From the NCBI GenBank assembly GCA_018136815.1, contig CM030939.1, positions 3,093,419-3,157,418 on the forward strand: DNA of 64,000 nt. Reading direction: 5' to 3'. The notes beneath the pieces were generated by a model. The model did not search any database, was not told the origin of the DNA, and saw only the letters and a list, made by a program, of their open reading frames with translations. The DNA is from Isochrysis galbana. Its lineage: Eukaryota > Haptophyta > Isochrysidales > Isochrysidaceae. A program made the position numbers and the translations under genes. This document shows, one piece after another, positions 52,612 through 63,505 of the stretch. The number at the start of each line of letters is the position of its first letter. Within the stretch, counting starts at the first letter, position 1.

Positions 52612-53572
52612 TTTCGGCCCCCCCGCTAGGGCCAGGCAGAAATATTCATTCAGGATATTCCGCGGGATATTTGGGTGGATATCGCCCCGCGGCATATTCA
52701 GGATATTTTGCGGGATATTTGGGCTGTCCCAAGGCATGAGCGCAAAAATAAAATTCCCCTTACAACTAGAAAACCATGACCGGCGGCACTTGGCGCTTGG
52801 CGCCAAAAAAAATTCAAATCCGGTGCGAGCAACTCTCGATACGTAACATTTGTTTGTTTGTGCATGTTAGCTGTTACTGTGATACTCTGTGAGCGCTTCG
52901 GGAGCTGAATCGCATGGGAAGGGCACTGCTAGCAGCGGAACGTGCACCCATATCTCGCCCTCTTCTCCTCAGCGATGCGCGATGCCTCCCCGAGGTAGGC
53001 CCCGCACTGCAGCTCTGGCCTATCCTATTGCTTTGCTCTGCGCTCTTCATCACGTCATCACGTGCACACAGAATGCCCATCTCACACCGCCCGCCCTCCT
53101 CCCGTGCAGCCTTGCGCTCACGCGTCACAAATGAGTCGCCCCTATCCCCTATGTTTCCTTCCTTGCGTGCAAGCTCTCTGGCTGATCAAGTGGAGGCATC
53201 TGTCTTATTGTTGCGCTACAACTACAACCGCAATAAGTGGAATCAAGAGCGTGATTTGTGATTTGTGAATCAAGTGTGAAGTGTGATGTGTGATGTGCCA
53301 AGTCCAATATCAATGGAATTTACAACACGCATCATGGATCATGGTGCAAACAATAATGTATGTGTGTGTGCGTGTGTGCAAGCTAGCAAAGAATAGGGAG
53401 GAGGGAGAAATGAGGGCCCAGCGCGCTAGCGCGATAGCCAAAAACAAAACTCACTGACGACATATTTTGGGGATATTTGGGCAGCCTCCCGGGATATAAA
53501 CGGGACATCGTCGCGGAATATTTGGGCAGATTTTTCGGAATATTTCTGCCTGGCCCTACCCCCCGCCGAGGG
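52612..53572. repeat. Inverted repeat pair with GGGATATTTGGG motifs
   Basis: The left arm (52612-52745) begins CCCCCCGCTAGGGCCAGGCAGAAATATT and has several GGATATT/GGGATATTTGGG words. The right arm (53437-53572) is its diverged reverse complement, ending AATATTTCTGCCTGGCCCTACCCCCCGC. The 700 bp between shows no gene. It looks like a foldback element or two inverted copies of one short element. Confidence 0.6.
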
Positions 53573-53731
53573 CGCCCCCCCCAGTACCAGTACTAGAGGT
53601 GGGGGAGAGTGGGTTAAAAAAAAACTCTTGTTGATCCGGAGGCCCACATTTTTTTATCTTCGGACCGGGGGAAGATTTCCCGATTTCCCCTCGTCTCTCT
53701 CCCCGCTCTAATCCGAATCCGAGGCAGAGCG

Positions 53732-54302
53732 ATGGCGACCGACCCGCCTGACAGGCCGACCTTCGCCGCGCTCCAGCGAGAGCACGGCGGCGGTCAGCCC
53801 CCCCTTGTCGATGGTGTTCGGACTGAATGGTCTGGGGACACCAGACGGCTGTCTCACCGGCGTTTCGTGCCACCTCACTTGGCCGATTTCTGCTTCACCT
53901 GCCCACGCAGCATGGCCGCCAGCCCCACCCCACATCACTTCCAACCCCAACCTGAGGAGGATGACACCGGCTTGCCTACGCACTCCTACGCGCAGAATCC
54001 CATCCACACTATCAGTACGCTTCCTCCCAACCCCGCAGACTACCCACCCGCGCGCTTGGGAATCGTGGCGAGCATTGCCATGCAGCCCTCTTCGCGCGCT
54101 GCGCTGCCACCGCAGGACTTACTGTGCCATCCACCGAGGCGGTCGCCAAGTGCATCGCGTTCGCGGACTCGTTGACGCCGGGGCAGCGCAGACTCTTAAT
54201 ATACTTCTTGGCCGTCCAGCCCGAGCCTCTTCGCACCAAGCGCGCCCGGTCGCGTTCGAAAGTTGGGCACTCCAGCCCATTCGGCCGGGTGACGTTAGCG
54301 TA
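53732..54302 (+). CDS. Possible small gene ending in the satellite
   Basis: An ATG at 53732 follows a CT-rich leader and opens MATDPPDRPTFAALQREHGG. A likely last exon starts after CCACCGCAG at about 54116 and reads STEAVAKCIAFADSLTPGQR then RLLIYFLAVQPEPLRTKRAR, ending at a TAG at 54300-54302. I could not fix the splice sites between them, and no family is recognised. The last 19 codons lie inside the first unit of the tandem array. Confidence 0.35.
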
Positions 54303-55395
54303 GTTGTCGGCGCCACACACTGCCGACTACGGCGCAATGCGCGCGGGCGGCGGCGGCGATTGGCGTGGCTGCTAGGGCGGCATCTTTGGATATGGTGTCT
54401 ACTGGGGCATTCTATCTCAGTGGATGACCGAGAAAGCGCCGGCAGCTCGCCCGGTCGCATTCGAAAGTTGGGCACTCCAGCCCATTCGGCCGGGTGACGT
54501 TAGCGTAGTTGTCGGCGCCACACACGGCCGACTACGGCGCGATGCGCGCGGGCGGCGGCGGCGATTGGCGTGGCTGCTAGGGCGGCATCTTTGGATATGG
54601 TGTCTACTGGGGCATTCTATCTCAGTGGATGACCGAGAAAGCGCCGGCAGCTCGCCCGGTCGCATTCGAAAGTTGGGCACTCCAGCCCATTCGGCCGGGT
54701 GACGTTAGCGTAGTTGTCGGCGCCACACACGGCCGACTACGGCGCGATGCGCACGGGCGGCGGCGGCGATTGGCGTGGCTGCTAGGGCGGCATCTTTGGA
54801 TATGGTGTCTGCTGGGGCATTCTATCTCAGTGGATGACCGAGAAAGCGCCAGCAGCTCGCCCGGTCGCGTTCGAAAGTTGGGCACTCCAGCCCATTCGGC
54901 CGGTTGACGTTAGCGTAGTTGTCGGCGCCACACACGGCCGACTACGGCGCAATGCACGCGGGCGGCGGCGGCGATTGGCGTGGCTGCTAGGGCGGCATCT
55001 TTGGATATGGTGTCTGCTGGGGCATTCTATCTCAGTGGATGACCGAGAAAGCGCCGGCAGCTCGCCCGGGTCGCGTTCGAAAGTTGGGCACTCCAGCCCA
55101 TTCGGCCGGGTGACGTTAGCGTAGTTGTCGGCGCCACACACGGCCGACTACGGCGCAATGCGCGCGGGCGGCGGTGGCGATTGGCGTGGCTGCTAGGGCG
55201 GCATCTTTGGATATGGTGTCTGCTGGGGCATTCTATCTCAGTGGATGACCGAGAAAGCGCCGGCAGCTCGCCCGGTCGCGTTCGAAAGTTGGGCACTCCA
55301 GCCCATTCGGCCGGGTGACGTTAGCGTAGTTGTCGGCGCCACACACGGCCGACTACGGCGCAATGCGCGCGGGCGGCGTCGGCGATTGGCGTCGG
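54244..55395 (+). repeat. 205-bp tandem satellite, about 5.6 copies
   Basis: Unit starts (GCCCGGTCGCGTTCGAAAG) fall at 54244, 54449, 54654, 54859, 55064 and 55270, the last spacing longer because of one inserted G at about 55070. Copies differ at only a few positions. Each unit opens the same 92-codon frame on the + strand and a similar one on the - strand, but 205 is not a multiple of three, so these are not an open protein repeat. Confidence 0.95.
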
Positions 55396-55725
55396 TGGCA
55401 GGATGGCATTGTTTGATGTGGTTGTTGGCGATGCATCCACACTAGTCGCATCGACCAAAACACGCGAGGAGCGCGCCCGGCAGCGGTGGGAAGGTGGGTA
55501 CTCGAGCGCATCTCGGTACGTTAACGGTTTCTGCGCCAAGGCCGATATTCGACAAGGTGCGCGAGGGTAGAGTGGGCAATTGGCTCGGCCACTAGGGCAG
55601 CATATCTTGATTTGATGTTATGCGCTGTCACTAGTTGAAGTGGATGAACAAAGAAGTCCATGCGGCCCGCCCGGTAGCGGTGCCAAGTTAGCCGCTCTGG
55701 ACCTCGGTGACTAGCGGTTCACGTG
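55396..55725 (+). repeat. Degenerate satellite copies
   Basis: GCGCGCCCGGCAGCGGTGGGAAGGTGGGTACTCGAGC and ACTAGGGCAGCATATCTTGATTTGATG...GTGGATGAACAAAGAAG follow the unit's order at much lower identity, about one and a half old copies beside the homogeneous core. Confidence 0.65.
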
Positions 55726-55729
55726 AGCG

Positions 55730-57100
55730 TCTTGAGTTTTGTGACACTTTTGTGCAAATTGAAGTCCAAAAATACCAGTATGGCTTATGGTCCAGTGTGC
55801 ATAGAACCAGGCCTTGTGGACCGAGTGAGTTGGCGTCACAAGTTTCCTCGTCATTCGATGTTTGTGCCTCGCATGAAGGGCCTCACCAAAAATATACCGG
55901 AGGGGGGCCCGACTGTATTTCGAGCTCCGTCTTCGAAGGCCCGAAATTCGGTAATTTTTTGAAAATTTCGCCGGAGAACCCCCGTTTTTTTTTGCTGATC
56001 CATCTTACCGGAACCCTTACGGAGCTTGCTTAGCTCTTCAATCTCCCATTGTAGCCGGTGCCCTCCGCACCTCCATAGTGGATAGTGGCCCCTAGTGAGT
56101 GACCGGGCTTATCTAAGTGGGCGCGTTGGCATGTCAGCTGTCGGAAGGAAGGGCTCGATAGCTGGGGCGTGTGTTGTGTGCTGACACGTCTGCCCTTTGG
56201 GGACCGGAGAGGATGGGGTTCCAGCCCCGCAACCCCGAAAGTGGCCTTTGGTGGGCACTAGCATCCTTCATTGTGGTTCCAACGCGCCAAAATCTACTTA
56301 AAAAAAACTCCCTGGCCACCGCGAAAAACACACCGCATTGTTCGCTCTCGTACTCGCCACCATGAAACAATTGGCTTCTGAAACTTTGCACAAGCTCTTA
56401 TCATAGCATGAGACACCTCTCCATGCATTCACATCGACTTTTGGGTGCAATTGTGAAAAGTCGATTTTTCCCGTCCCCACCTCTACCAGTACCCAAGGAG
56501 CAGTCGCTGGCGAAGCGACCGCGTCCGCCCGCAGAGGCCGAGCAGGTGCGTGCGACTCACGTCGCGCCACACGGCCCGTGGCCTCGGCCACACCTGGCTC
56601 ATTTCGCACTGCACTCCAGCTTGAGGGGGGGGGCATCGCGGGCGAATGGGCGAATGGCGTCGCTGGTTGCGCGGCTCCTGGATATATGGGGCTTGGCTCG
56701 GGCCGGACACCGGGCTGATGAACAAGAACGGTCTCGCAGCGCGCCCTGCGTCCTTTTGAATTCGGGCTCTCCGAGATAGAGTATTTAGGCCTGTTTTCTG
56801 TTTTGCCGTTTTTGGGCGTTACGCTTCGTTGTGGGGGCTCCCTGGGGCCTGGGGGGTCTTGGGCCCAAAGGGCACCGAATATGTGCTAGATAGGTGTTTT
56901 CCGGGGGTTCCACCGCTTTACTTTGGTGTCTTTCCTCATTCCTGACTTTTTCATTTTTACACCCTCAGAAGTTAAAATAGTGTTTGACCGCCCTATTAGA
57001 GCAATCAGAGATTAGAAATGCGCGAATGCGAAACCGTTGCATGCGTGAGAATGAGTAGTAGGCCCAAAGCTGCGTGCGCGTCGTGATGATTTGAATGAGT
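55730..57100. other. Unassigned with repeat fragments
   Basis: Contains repeat G copy 2 and, at about 56860-56905, GGGCCCAAAGGGCACCGAATATGTGCTAG, the inverse of the word after the LINE fragment near 39215. No supported gene. Confidence 0.35.
56495..56595 (-). repeat. Dispersed repeat G, copy 2
   Basis: CAGTCGCTGGCGAAGCGACCGCGTCCGCCCGCAGAGGCCGAG through GGCCCGTGGCCTCGGCC is the reverse complement of 14500-14600. Confidence 0.8.
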
Positions 57101-57148
57101 TTTATTCATACTCTGAAGCACCACTCAGCAGCGAAGTTTGCGGGAAAG

Positions 57149-58069
57149 CTAAAGCGCAGTATAGATTGGGAGGGCAACCGAGTTGACAGTACGCAAGTGG
57201 ATGGCCTGAACGTTTTCCCAATGGCCCCGCGTTCGAGCCACAACCTTCTCCACCACGGTGCTGACATTGTCCGCAGCATCTGCAATCTCTTGCGTCGAAG
57301 ACGCGCATTGCAAAGAGAGGCATGTGCCAGCTGTCGGTCGGAGTATTGCGCCACCCACCGCGCACTGCAGATGGTCACGTAGGTTCTTTCGCTTGAGGTT
57401 GAGTGGAAGTGGTAGCTTATTTGACTTGTAAAATTCAGAGCCCAAGAGTTTGGGCAGCAGGGGTATCACGCGTTCGTCAGCGCCGAAGAAATCGAAGGCC
57501 GCACGCAGCTTACGGCGAGCTTCGAAAGGCACGTACTTCTTCTTCAACTTCTCCACTCCAATAACCTTGGCACCAATGCGCTCTGCTGCGCACAAGTCCT
57601 TCACTGCCCGTTGAGGATCCTTGACAATCAGGCAGACCTCAGTTGAGTCGAGGTCGCGCCATGGATGAGGGAGGGACAAGAGGCGCGGTTTGACCGCCTT
57701 GGCGCCCACACTCGTCTTGGGCATCCGCTTTGTGGAAATCACAACTGAGATGACGGAATCCTCATTGATCAGTCCACCAGCGCTGTTCTTCGATGACACA
57801 TATGTGCTTAGCGCCTCGAGTGCGCGCTCCACCTGTGCGCGCTCCAACCTGGAAGCCGAGGGCTCTGTGCTAGAGCCAGTAGTGGCTGCCGTCGGCAGAG
57901 CACCTGCCGACTCCTCCTTCCTCTTCTTTGAGGCGGGGACATCGACGGCAGCCGCCATGCGTTTCTTGGGATGGTCGGTGGGTCTTCCTTTCAACGACTC
58001 CTTCCTCGGCCGCTTATTGGAGGAAGGGGTGGCATTGGTACTCTTGGTGGTGGATGAGGCGCGTGCCAT
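57149..58069 (-). CDS. Ribosomal L1-domain nucleolar protein (RSL1D1/Utp30-like)
   Basis: Intronless, 306 residues. The first 75 residues are basic and Lys/Arg/Ser-rich with two runs that look like nuclear or nucleolar signals (NKRPRKE, KKRMAAA...KKRKEE). The L1 fold follows: LERAQVERALEALSTYV, LSLPHPWRDLDSTEVCLIVK, GVEKLKKKYVPFEARRKL, then the diagnostic FFGADERVIPLLPKLLGSEF and KSNKLPLPLNL, and a C-terminal TCLSLQCASSTQEI helix region. These are hallmarks of the RSL1D1/Utp30/Cic1 group, which takes part in pre-ribosome assembly in the nucleolus, not of mature ribosomal uL1. The start is the first ATG ahead of the basic tail; the frame remains open upstream through G/C-rich DNA that I regard as leader. 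Confidence 0.85.
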   Translation of the reverse strand: MARASSTTKSTNATPSSNKRPRKESLKGRPTDHPKKRMAAAVDVPASKKRKEESAGALPTAATTGSSTEPSASRLERAQVERALEALSTYVSSKNSAGGLINEDSVISVVISTKRMPKTSVGAKAVKPRLLSLPHPWRDLDSTEVCLIVKDPQRAVKDLCAAERIGAKVIGVEKLKKKYVPFEARRKLRAAFDFFGADERVIPLLPKLLGSEFYKSNKLPLPLNLKRKNLRDHLQCAVGGAILRPTAGTCLSLQCASSTQEIADAADNVSTVVEKVVARTRGHWENVQAIHLRTVNSVALPIYTAL

Positions 58070-58149
58070 CCCGGGGTCGCTGCGGGCTGCGTGGTCAGGG
58101 TAGAGAGCTAATCCGCGTGTCCCTCTCTCCGAGCGCGCGTGGCGCGTGG

Positions 58150-58260
58150 CGGGCCGGCCGGGGGAGGGGGGACGAGGCGGGGGCCAGGGGGGGGGGCGGG
58201 GGGGGGGGGGGGGGGCGGGCCGGGGGGAGGGGGGGCGGGGGGAGGCGGGGGAGAGAGGCG
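58150..58260. repeat. G-rich tract upstream of the L1 gene
   Basis: A run of GGGG/GGCGGG over about 110 bp (C-rich on the gene's strand). It is the C-only variant of the pyrimidine leader seen at other genes and could form G-quadruplexes. Confidence 0.6.
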
Positions 58261-58561
58261 AAGGTTGTTTTCGCAGAAAGTCGCCTGCTCTCTGCAGCCA
58301 GTCCGCGCGGCCCCTTTCAAACGGCTTTTCTCTCTCCCTACGATGAATATACTCCGTGCGGCACCCCGTACGCCGCATGGCCCGAGCGACTTGGCCCCCG
58401 GGCGGTGGTGGCCCCTTCCTGGCCTGTGGAGTCGTTCTCTTCCTCCCTCCTCTCTTCTCTCCCGCAACGATGGTCCTCGCCATCGCCCGCGGCTCGAGGA
58501 AGAGCCTCGAGCTTGGACATCTATGGCATCTCGACAACCCGATGAGGTCGCAACAGTGTAC

Positions 58562-58630
58562 TTTAGTGCATGGAGCAAACCGGGGATCGAACTTGGCGCT
58601 GTCTTATCAGACGGCCGCCCGAGCTGAGGT
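58562..58630 (-). pseudogene. Inverted copy of one RCC1-repeat segment
   Basis: On the minus strand it reads LGRPSDKTAPSSIPGL, nearly identical at DNA level to 61524-61585 of the RCC1 gene (LGRPSDKTAPRSIPGL). It is isolated, about 65 bp long, and not part of a gene here. Confidence 0.8.
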
Positions 58631-58699
58631 CGTGGCGAACCGTTGTCACCAGCCACAAGCACAGCCAAATAGCCACATACTCCTACCACACACCACATA

Positions 58700-59230
58700 G
58701 CCATTATTCCAAAAAGGCTCTAACTGAATACTCATGCCCAAAAGGCTTGAATGTAATTATATGTTTTTGGTCTCCGAAAAGAAAATCATTGTTCCTGCTC
58801 TGGTGTTTCACATGTAGGGTTGAAATGGACCTGCACACTCATCGAGACCACATGGCACATGGTGAGGTGCGGCGGACGGCGGATGCCGCCAACGCCTGTG
58901 GATTCAAGACATGCACCAAGTAATCTCACGCTTAGCGGAGGCAGCTGCCAAGGATGCATGATGCATGAGGCTGAAGGATGGCGAAGAAGGTGAAACTTTA
59001 GTGGGTGACTAATATAAAACGACATGGTAACAAATATGGTGTGAAAAGGTGCCAAACTTCTTCCTGCTTCTACTTCGTAAGTGACTAAGCATCGTGGTTG
59101 AGCGCGCCAACCAGCCCTCTCCCAGCACCATAAACCAAAACTGTGGGCCTTGGATGGCTCACTCGAGTCCCACTTTCGACGGAACGCCCCTGACGCGGGC
59201 TCACCAAGAGGGCGGGGTTGGGTGAGGTGA
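58700..59230. other. Unassigned intergenic DNA
   Basis: Lies between divergent genes. Short frames only. Confidence 0.3.
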
Positions 59231-59239
59231 AGAGAGAAC

Positions 59240-59366
59240 GAAGAATAGAGCCCCCCCCCCCCCCCCTGTCCCCCTCTTCTCCCCCCCCCCCCCCCCCTTC
59301 CGCCAGGCGCACACACACTCCTCATAAGGATTGTACTTTAGTCTTCCCTCTCTCTGGAGGAGAGAG

Positions 59367-59404
<38 letters not shown>

Positions 59405-60118
59405 GGCGGGAGAGAGAGGGAGTGCTTGCGGGGCCGCTGCTCTCTCCCCTCGCCCGTCCACTTCCGTAAATGTCTTGGCAGCTTTTCCCGAGGGAGAGAC
59501 TCTCTGAGTTTCCCTCTCCTCCCAGACCCCCCCCCCCCCTACACTCTCAACTCTCTCTACTCTCCTTGAGTTGATTGTGTGGGGGCGGGGGAAGGGGGGG
59601 GGGAGGGGGGGCAGCGCCGGAGAAGAGGGAGAGGGAGAGAGGGAGTGGGGGTGGGGGGGTAGAGGTGTGTGTGTGTGTGCGACTGTGAACAGAGCAGGAA
59701 GAGCCGTGCGAGCGTGCGAGCCTTGGTCCGACTTCTTCTCCACTCTCTCTCTCCCCCCTCTCTCTCCTCTCTCTCCTCTCTCTCCCCTCTCTCCCCTCTC
59801 TCCTCTCTCCCCTCTCTCCTCTCTCTCCCCTCTCCCCTCTCTCTCTCTCTTTCCCTCCGTTCGTTCCCGCGCCTGTTTGTTCTCCCGGGCCCCTCCTCCC
59901 TCCTCGCCACGCGACCGTAGTACAAGAAAAGGATTCCAGTCGGCATTCACATAATACTTGAGGCCATCCGCCGCCACTCCTCCCCACCCTCCCTCTCTCC
60001 CCTCCCTTCCGCCCCTCTCGTGAAGCCCCCCCCCGTTGGGGGGAAGCTCTCCCCATCTCTCCGCTACTCAAGCCCCCCCCCACCCCCCGCGCGCCCCGCT
60101 CTCTCCCTTCTGGCGCGT
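59240..60118 (+). promoter_or_regulatory. CT/C-rich leader region of the RCC1 gene
   Basis: Successive C runs (59250-59300), (CT)n (59368-59402), GTGTGT (59668-59682) and CCCTCTCTCCT repeats (59740-59860), then C-rich sequence to the ATG. No coding signal beyond low complexity. Confidence 0.45.
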
Positions 60119-60123
60119 TCGCA

Positions 60124-62416
60124 ATGCAGTACGTGAGCAAGGAGACTGCATCAGCGTCTCGTACCCCTTCCTCTAGCCACGCCTCTGCCGCAAAGGCCCT
60201 CTCTCAGCTCCGTGCCGCCGTCGTCTCTGTGAGGGCCGCAGCAGCAGACTTCTCCTCAGAGCAGGCCTTCACTGCGAGGGGGCTGGCCGACCACATCCAC
60301 GCCATCGTGCCGCCACGTGAGTCGTGGAGCTCCACCACTCCCACGCGCGTTGCGCTCCCGCTACGCCTCCTCGACCTGCCTTCCGAGCTGCTCGTGTGCG
60401 TGCTCTCGCATTGCGAGACGAGGCAGCTATGCCGGCTCGCGTGCGTCTGCTCGCTGCTCTCCAAGGGGAACCCGCCACCACCACCGCCCCGTTCGCCGGT
60501 GGAAGAGGCGCTCCGGCTACGCGCCAAGGCCGCAGGCCACTGGGTACCTCAGACCCTCCCTCCGGGCGAGCCTTCATGGACATCGATGCTCGCGTGGCTC
60601 GAGACCATGCGCGGCTCGGGCACCCAGCGAGCGCTCGCGGCGGGCGCGCATCACTCACTGCTCATCGACGGGGCGGGCACGCTGCACACTGCCGGCACCG
60701 AGCGCCCGCGCCACCCTAGCGCCATAGGCGGCACACCTGGCCTGCTCGGCCACACCCACTCGGGCGTCGTCGCGCCCGGTGTTGGGGCACCCACCCTCGT
60801 CTCGCCGCTGCGCCGCGTGGCCGCGCTACAACACGTGCCACTCGCCTCCGTCTCCGCCGGGCTGAGCCACTCGCTCGCGCTCGCCATTGATGGGTCCGTC
60901 TACTCGTGGGGGTGCGGTAAGGACGGGCTGCTTGGCCACGGAGACGAGGCGTCGATTGGCATGCCACGTCGAATCGACTCGCTCGCAATGCATAGGTGAG
61001 CATCTGCTGCAGGAGCTCCGGTCAGCGTGCGCTTGCGCGCTGCACGCGCTACAGCGCGTGCTCTCACTCTACGGCCGCTTGCTCTGGGCTGGCTAGGATA
61101 CGCTCGATTGCCGCTGGCAGAATGCACTCGCTCGCGGCGAGCCGCGAGGGCATCATTTGGTCGTGGGGGCAAGGTGCGTACGACCAGCTTGGGCATGGGG
61201 ACGAGTCAGCGGGCACGCTCGGGCCATCGGAGAGGTGAGCGCTTTAGCCCGCGCGAGTGCACGCGCACGCTGCCTGCGCCACGAGACGGCCGAGGGCTCT
61301 AGCACATGCGAAACCGCTAGCGGGCGAGTGCACCCCGCTCGTGCAAGTAGGCAACAACGCGCGAGTGCCCTTGCTTGTCACCGCAGGTGCAGGCGCGCTC
61401 CTGCACGGATTTCGGCGCTGGCGGGCGAACGAGTCCTCGAACTCGCCGCAGGTGGAGACCATTCCGCCGCGTCCACCGCAACGGGCAAGGTTTTCTCATG
61501 GGGCTGGGCGGCACAAGGGCAGCTCGGGCGGCCGTCTGATAAGACAGCGCCGCGTTCGATCCCCGGTTTGGTCCAGGCACTAAGTGGCGCACAGGTGCGG
61601 CTCGCCCCTCGCACATGCAAACACGTGACCCGTGCAGGCCCCCTGGGCGGGTGAGCGGTGCTGGCCGCTCCGCTAGGCAGCGCCCAATGCGATGACCACG
61701 CACAACGCAGTCGGCGGGCACGCGGGGGTCGGATTCCCATAGGCATGTTCAGCAACTTGTGCAAGGAATGTGACAGCTGAGCTGAGCCCCGGCCATAAAC
61801 GCGCAGGTGACGTCGCTCGCGTGCGGGATGTGCCACACGCTCGCATGCACCGCCTCGGGCGAGGTGTACTCTTGGGGCTGTGGTATCAACGGCGAGTTGG
61901 GCCATGGGGACTTGCTGAACCGGCACTCGCCGGAGCTCATCGAGGCTCTCGTGACTTTCCACGTGTCGACTGTCTCGGCGGGAGACTACCACTCTCTCGC
62001 ATTGAGTGCGCGCGACGGCATCGTCTTCTCTTGGGGGCAGGGCCGGGCTGGACGTCTTGGACACGGCGATGAGGCAAGCCGCTCGCTTCCGACGCCAGTG
62101 ACGGCGCTCTCACGAATACGCGTCTCGGCGCTAGCGGCAGGGTCCAGCCACACCATCGCCATAGGAGAGGATCGCGGTTGGTTCGCTTGGGGGGCACTCG
62201 AAGCGCTGGGGTGAGCGGAGAGTGCAGCCTGGCGCCAGCCAGCGTGAGCGTGCCCTCCGTACCGAGCCATCGCCGGCAAGGGGGCGCTCACGTCCCTTTC
62301 CCTCACCACGTGACAGGTATGAGTCCAATGGCGCGCCAGAGTTGCGTCATCGGGCCATCCCAACAGAGCTTGGCATTGGCGATGTAGATGATGCGGGGGA
62401 GAGCGAGGCGGCGTGA
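60124..62416 (+). CDS. F-box / RCC1-repeat beta-propeller protein
   Basis: Five exons, 60124-60995, 61097-61234, 61387-61594, 61807-62210 and 62317-62416, agree in phase and give 573 residues. An F-box-like motif lies at about residues 79-117 (LLDLPSELLVCVLSHCETRQ then LCRLACVCSLLSKG). About seven RCC1 repeats follow, each with a GxxHSLAL core and a WSWGxGxxGxLGHGD turn, for example VSAGLSHSLALAIDGSVYSW, AAGRMHSLAASREGIIWSWG and VSAGDYHSLALSARDGIVFS. Seven units make one closed propeller. F-box proteins bring substrates to SCF ubiquitin ligases, and the propeller is the likely substrate or small-GTPase-binding face. A single first ATG after the CT leader was used. Introns are 101-212 bp with GTGAG/GTGCG donors. 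Confidence 0.85.
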
Positions 62417-62419
62417 CGA

Positions 62420-63370
62420 GGCCGCATACTCTTCAGCAGCCGGGAGTATGCGTATGCCAGTCGCGGGCAGGATCAGAGGGCGCGACACAGGGCGAGCCTA
62501 ACCAGCCGACTGTGACCCGGAGTTCCTATCCTACGGTTGCGCGCTGCTTAGACGAGCGCCTCCGTGGCAGTTTGCATTCCCTCCCTAGATGAGGGTACGC
62601 TGAAATGGACGCTTAGAGTCGCGGCAGGTGTGTGGGCCTTGGAATTTTGGTGGCAGTGCCGTTTGACACGATGGAGTATCTTCAGATGGCGACCCCATTC
62701 GGTGTATCGGTCTTGAAATTCCAGCTTGCTGTTGATTCGCAACGGTTTCATGTTTATGAGCCAGCTTGAGCAATTCCCGTCACAACTCGCTAACCGGGAG
62801 CATGAGACCACGAGGACCTTAAAGCAGGTCGTGTTATTCCCATCACGTACCAGCCATCAACGATGGCCACCATCCGTGCGATCGGCCGCTAAGAAAACCG
62901 CAAGCAGTTCCATTTCTTAGACTTGTGATTTGCTACCCTTTTCCATTTCCCACCTATTTCGGCCTCTAACCAACCCCCCTCGTACATAGTGTACAACTCT
63001 TCTTGCTCGTAGTGTATTTGTGCCCAAGAGCCACGTATAGTGATAGTGAGAAAAAAACTTTTACTCCGCTGCGCATAGTGGGTGTGTGATGCGCGGATCG
63101 CGGATTGGATTGTGCTTCTGTCGAGCCATGGCGCGAGAGGCGTTCATTTGGGGTCACGCCCCTTCATGTTCATACCAAATGTCGGGAGGAGTTGCGGGGC
63201 TGCTTGGTGCCGCGCTTCATGAAAATCTTCTTCCCTTGAGCACGTGCGCACTACCGTACACACAGCAACAGAAATCACGAAAGCGACCGGAATCCGAGAA
63301 AAACTTTTCAAGGGATGGCACGTACTACGTACTACGCTATAACAAACACTTTCTTGAGCGTTAGTATCTC
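62420..63370. other. Unassigned 3' region
   Basis: Short frames on both strands, none with a domain. Confidence 0.3.
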
Positions 63371-63374
63371 TACT

Positions 63375-63505
63375 CTCACTACACTTGCACTTACACGCCA
63401 AGCCACGACATACATGACCGTACCAAGTCCCAAGGCACAAACAAACTAAGTACTAGTATAAGCACTTGATTATACCTTCCCCCTCGCAACTCGCAAGCCC
63501 CCGGC
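63375..63505 (+). repeat. Dispersed repeat F, copy 2
   Basis: CACTTGCACTTACACGCCAAGCCACGACATACATGACCGTACCAAGTCCCAAGGCACAAA then CTTCCCCCTCGC matches 7617-7735 in order and orientation. Confidence 0.55.

Noticed and set aside
54424-55124. Series of 92-residue frames in the satellite
   Set aside because: The 205-bp unit shifts frame at each copy, frames exist on both strands, and no domain is seen.
58070-58537. N-terminal extension of the L1-domain protein
   Set aside because: The frame is open only because of G/C-rich DNA; ATG at 58067-58069 precedes the expected basic tail.
59201-59977. 258-residue minus frame with GERGERGERGE runs
   Set aside because: Translation of the CT-rich leader of the RCC1 gene.
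61524-61585. tRNA-like TTCGATCCCCGG T-loop
   Set aside because: It lies in an RCC1-coding exon, and no acceptor or anticodon stem pairs around it.
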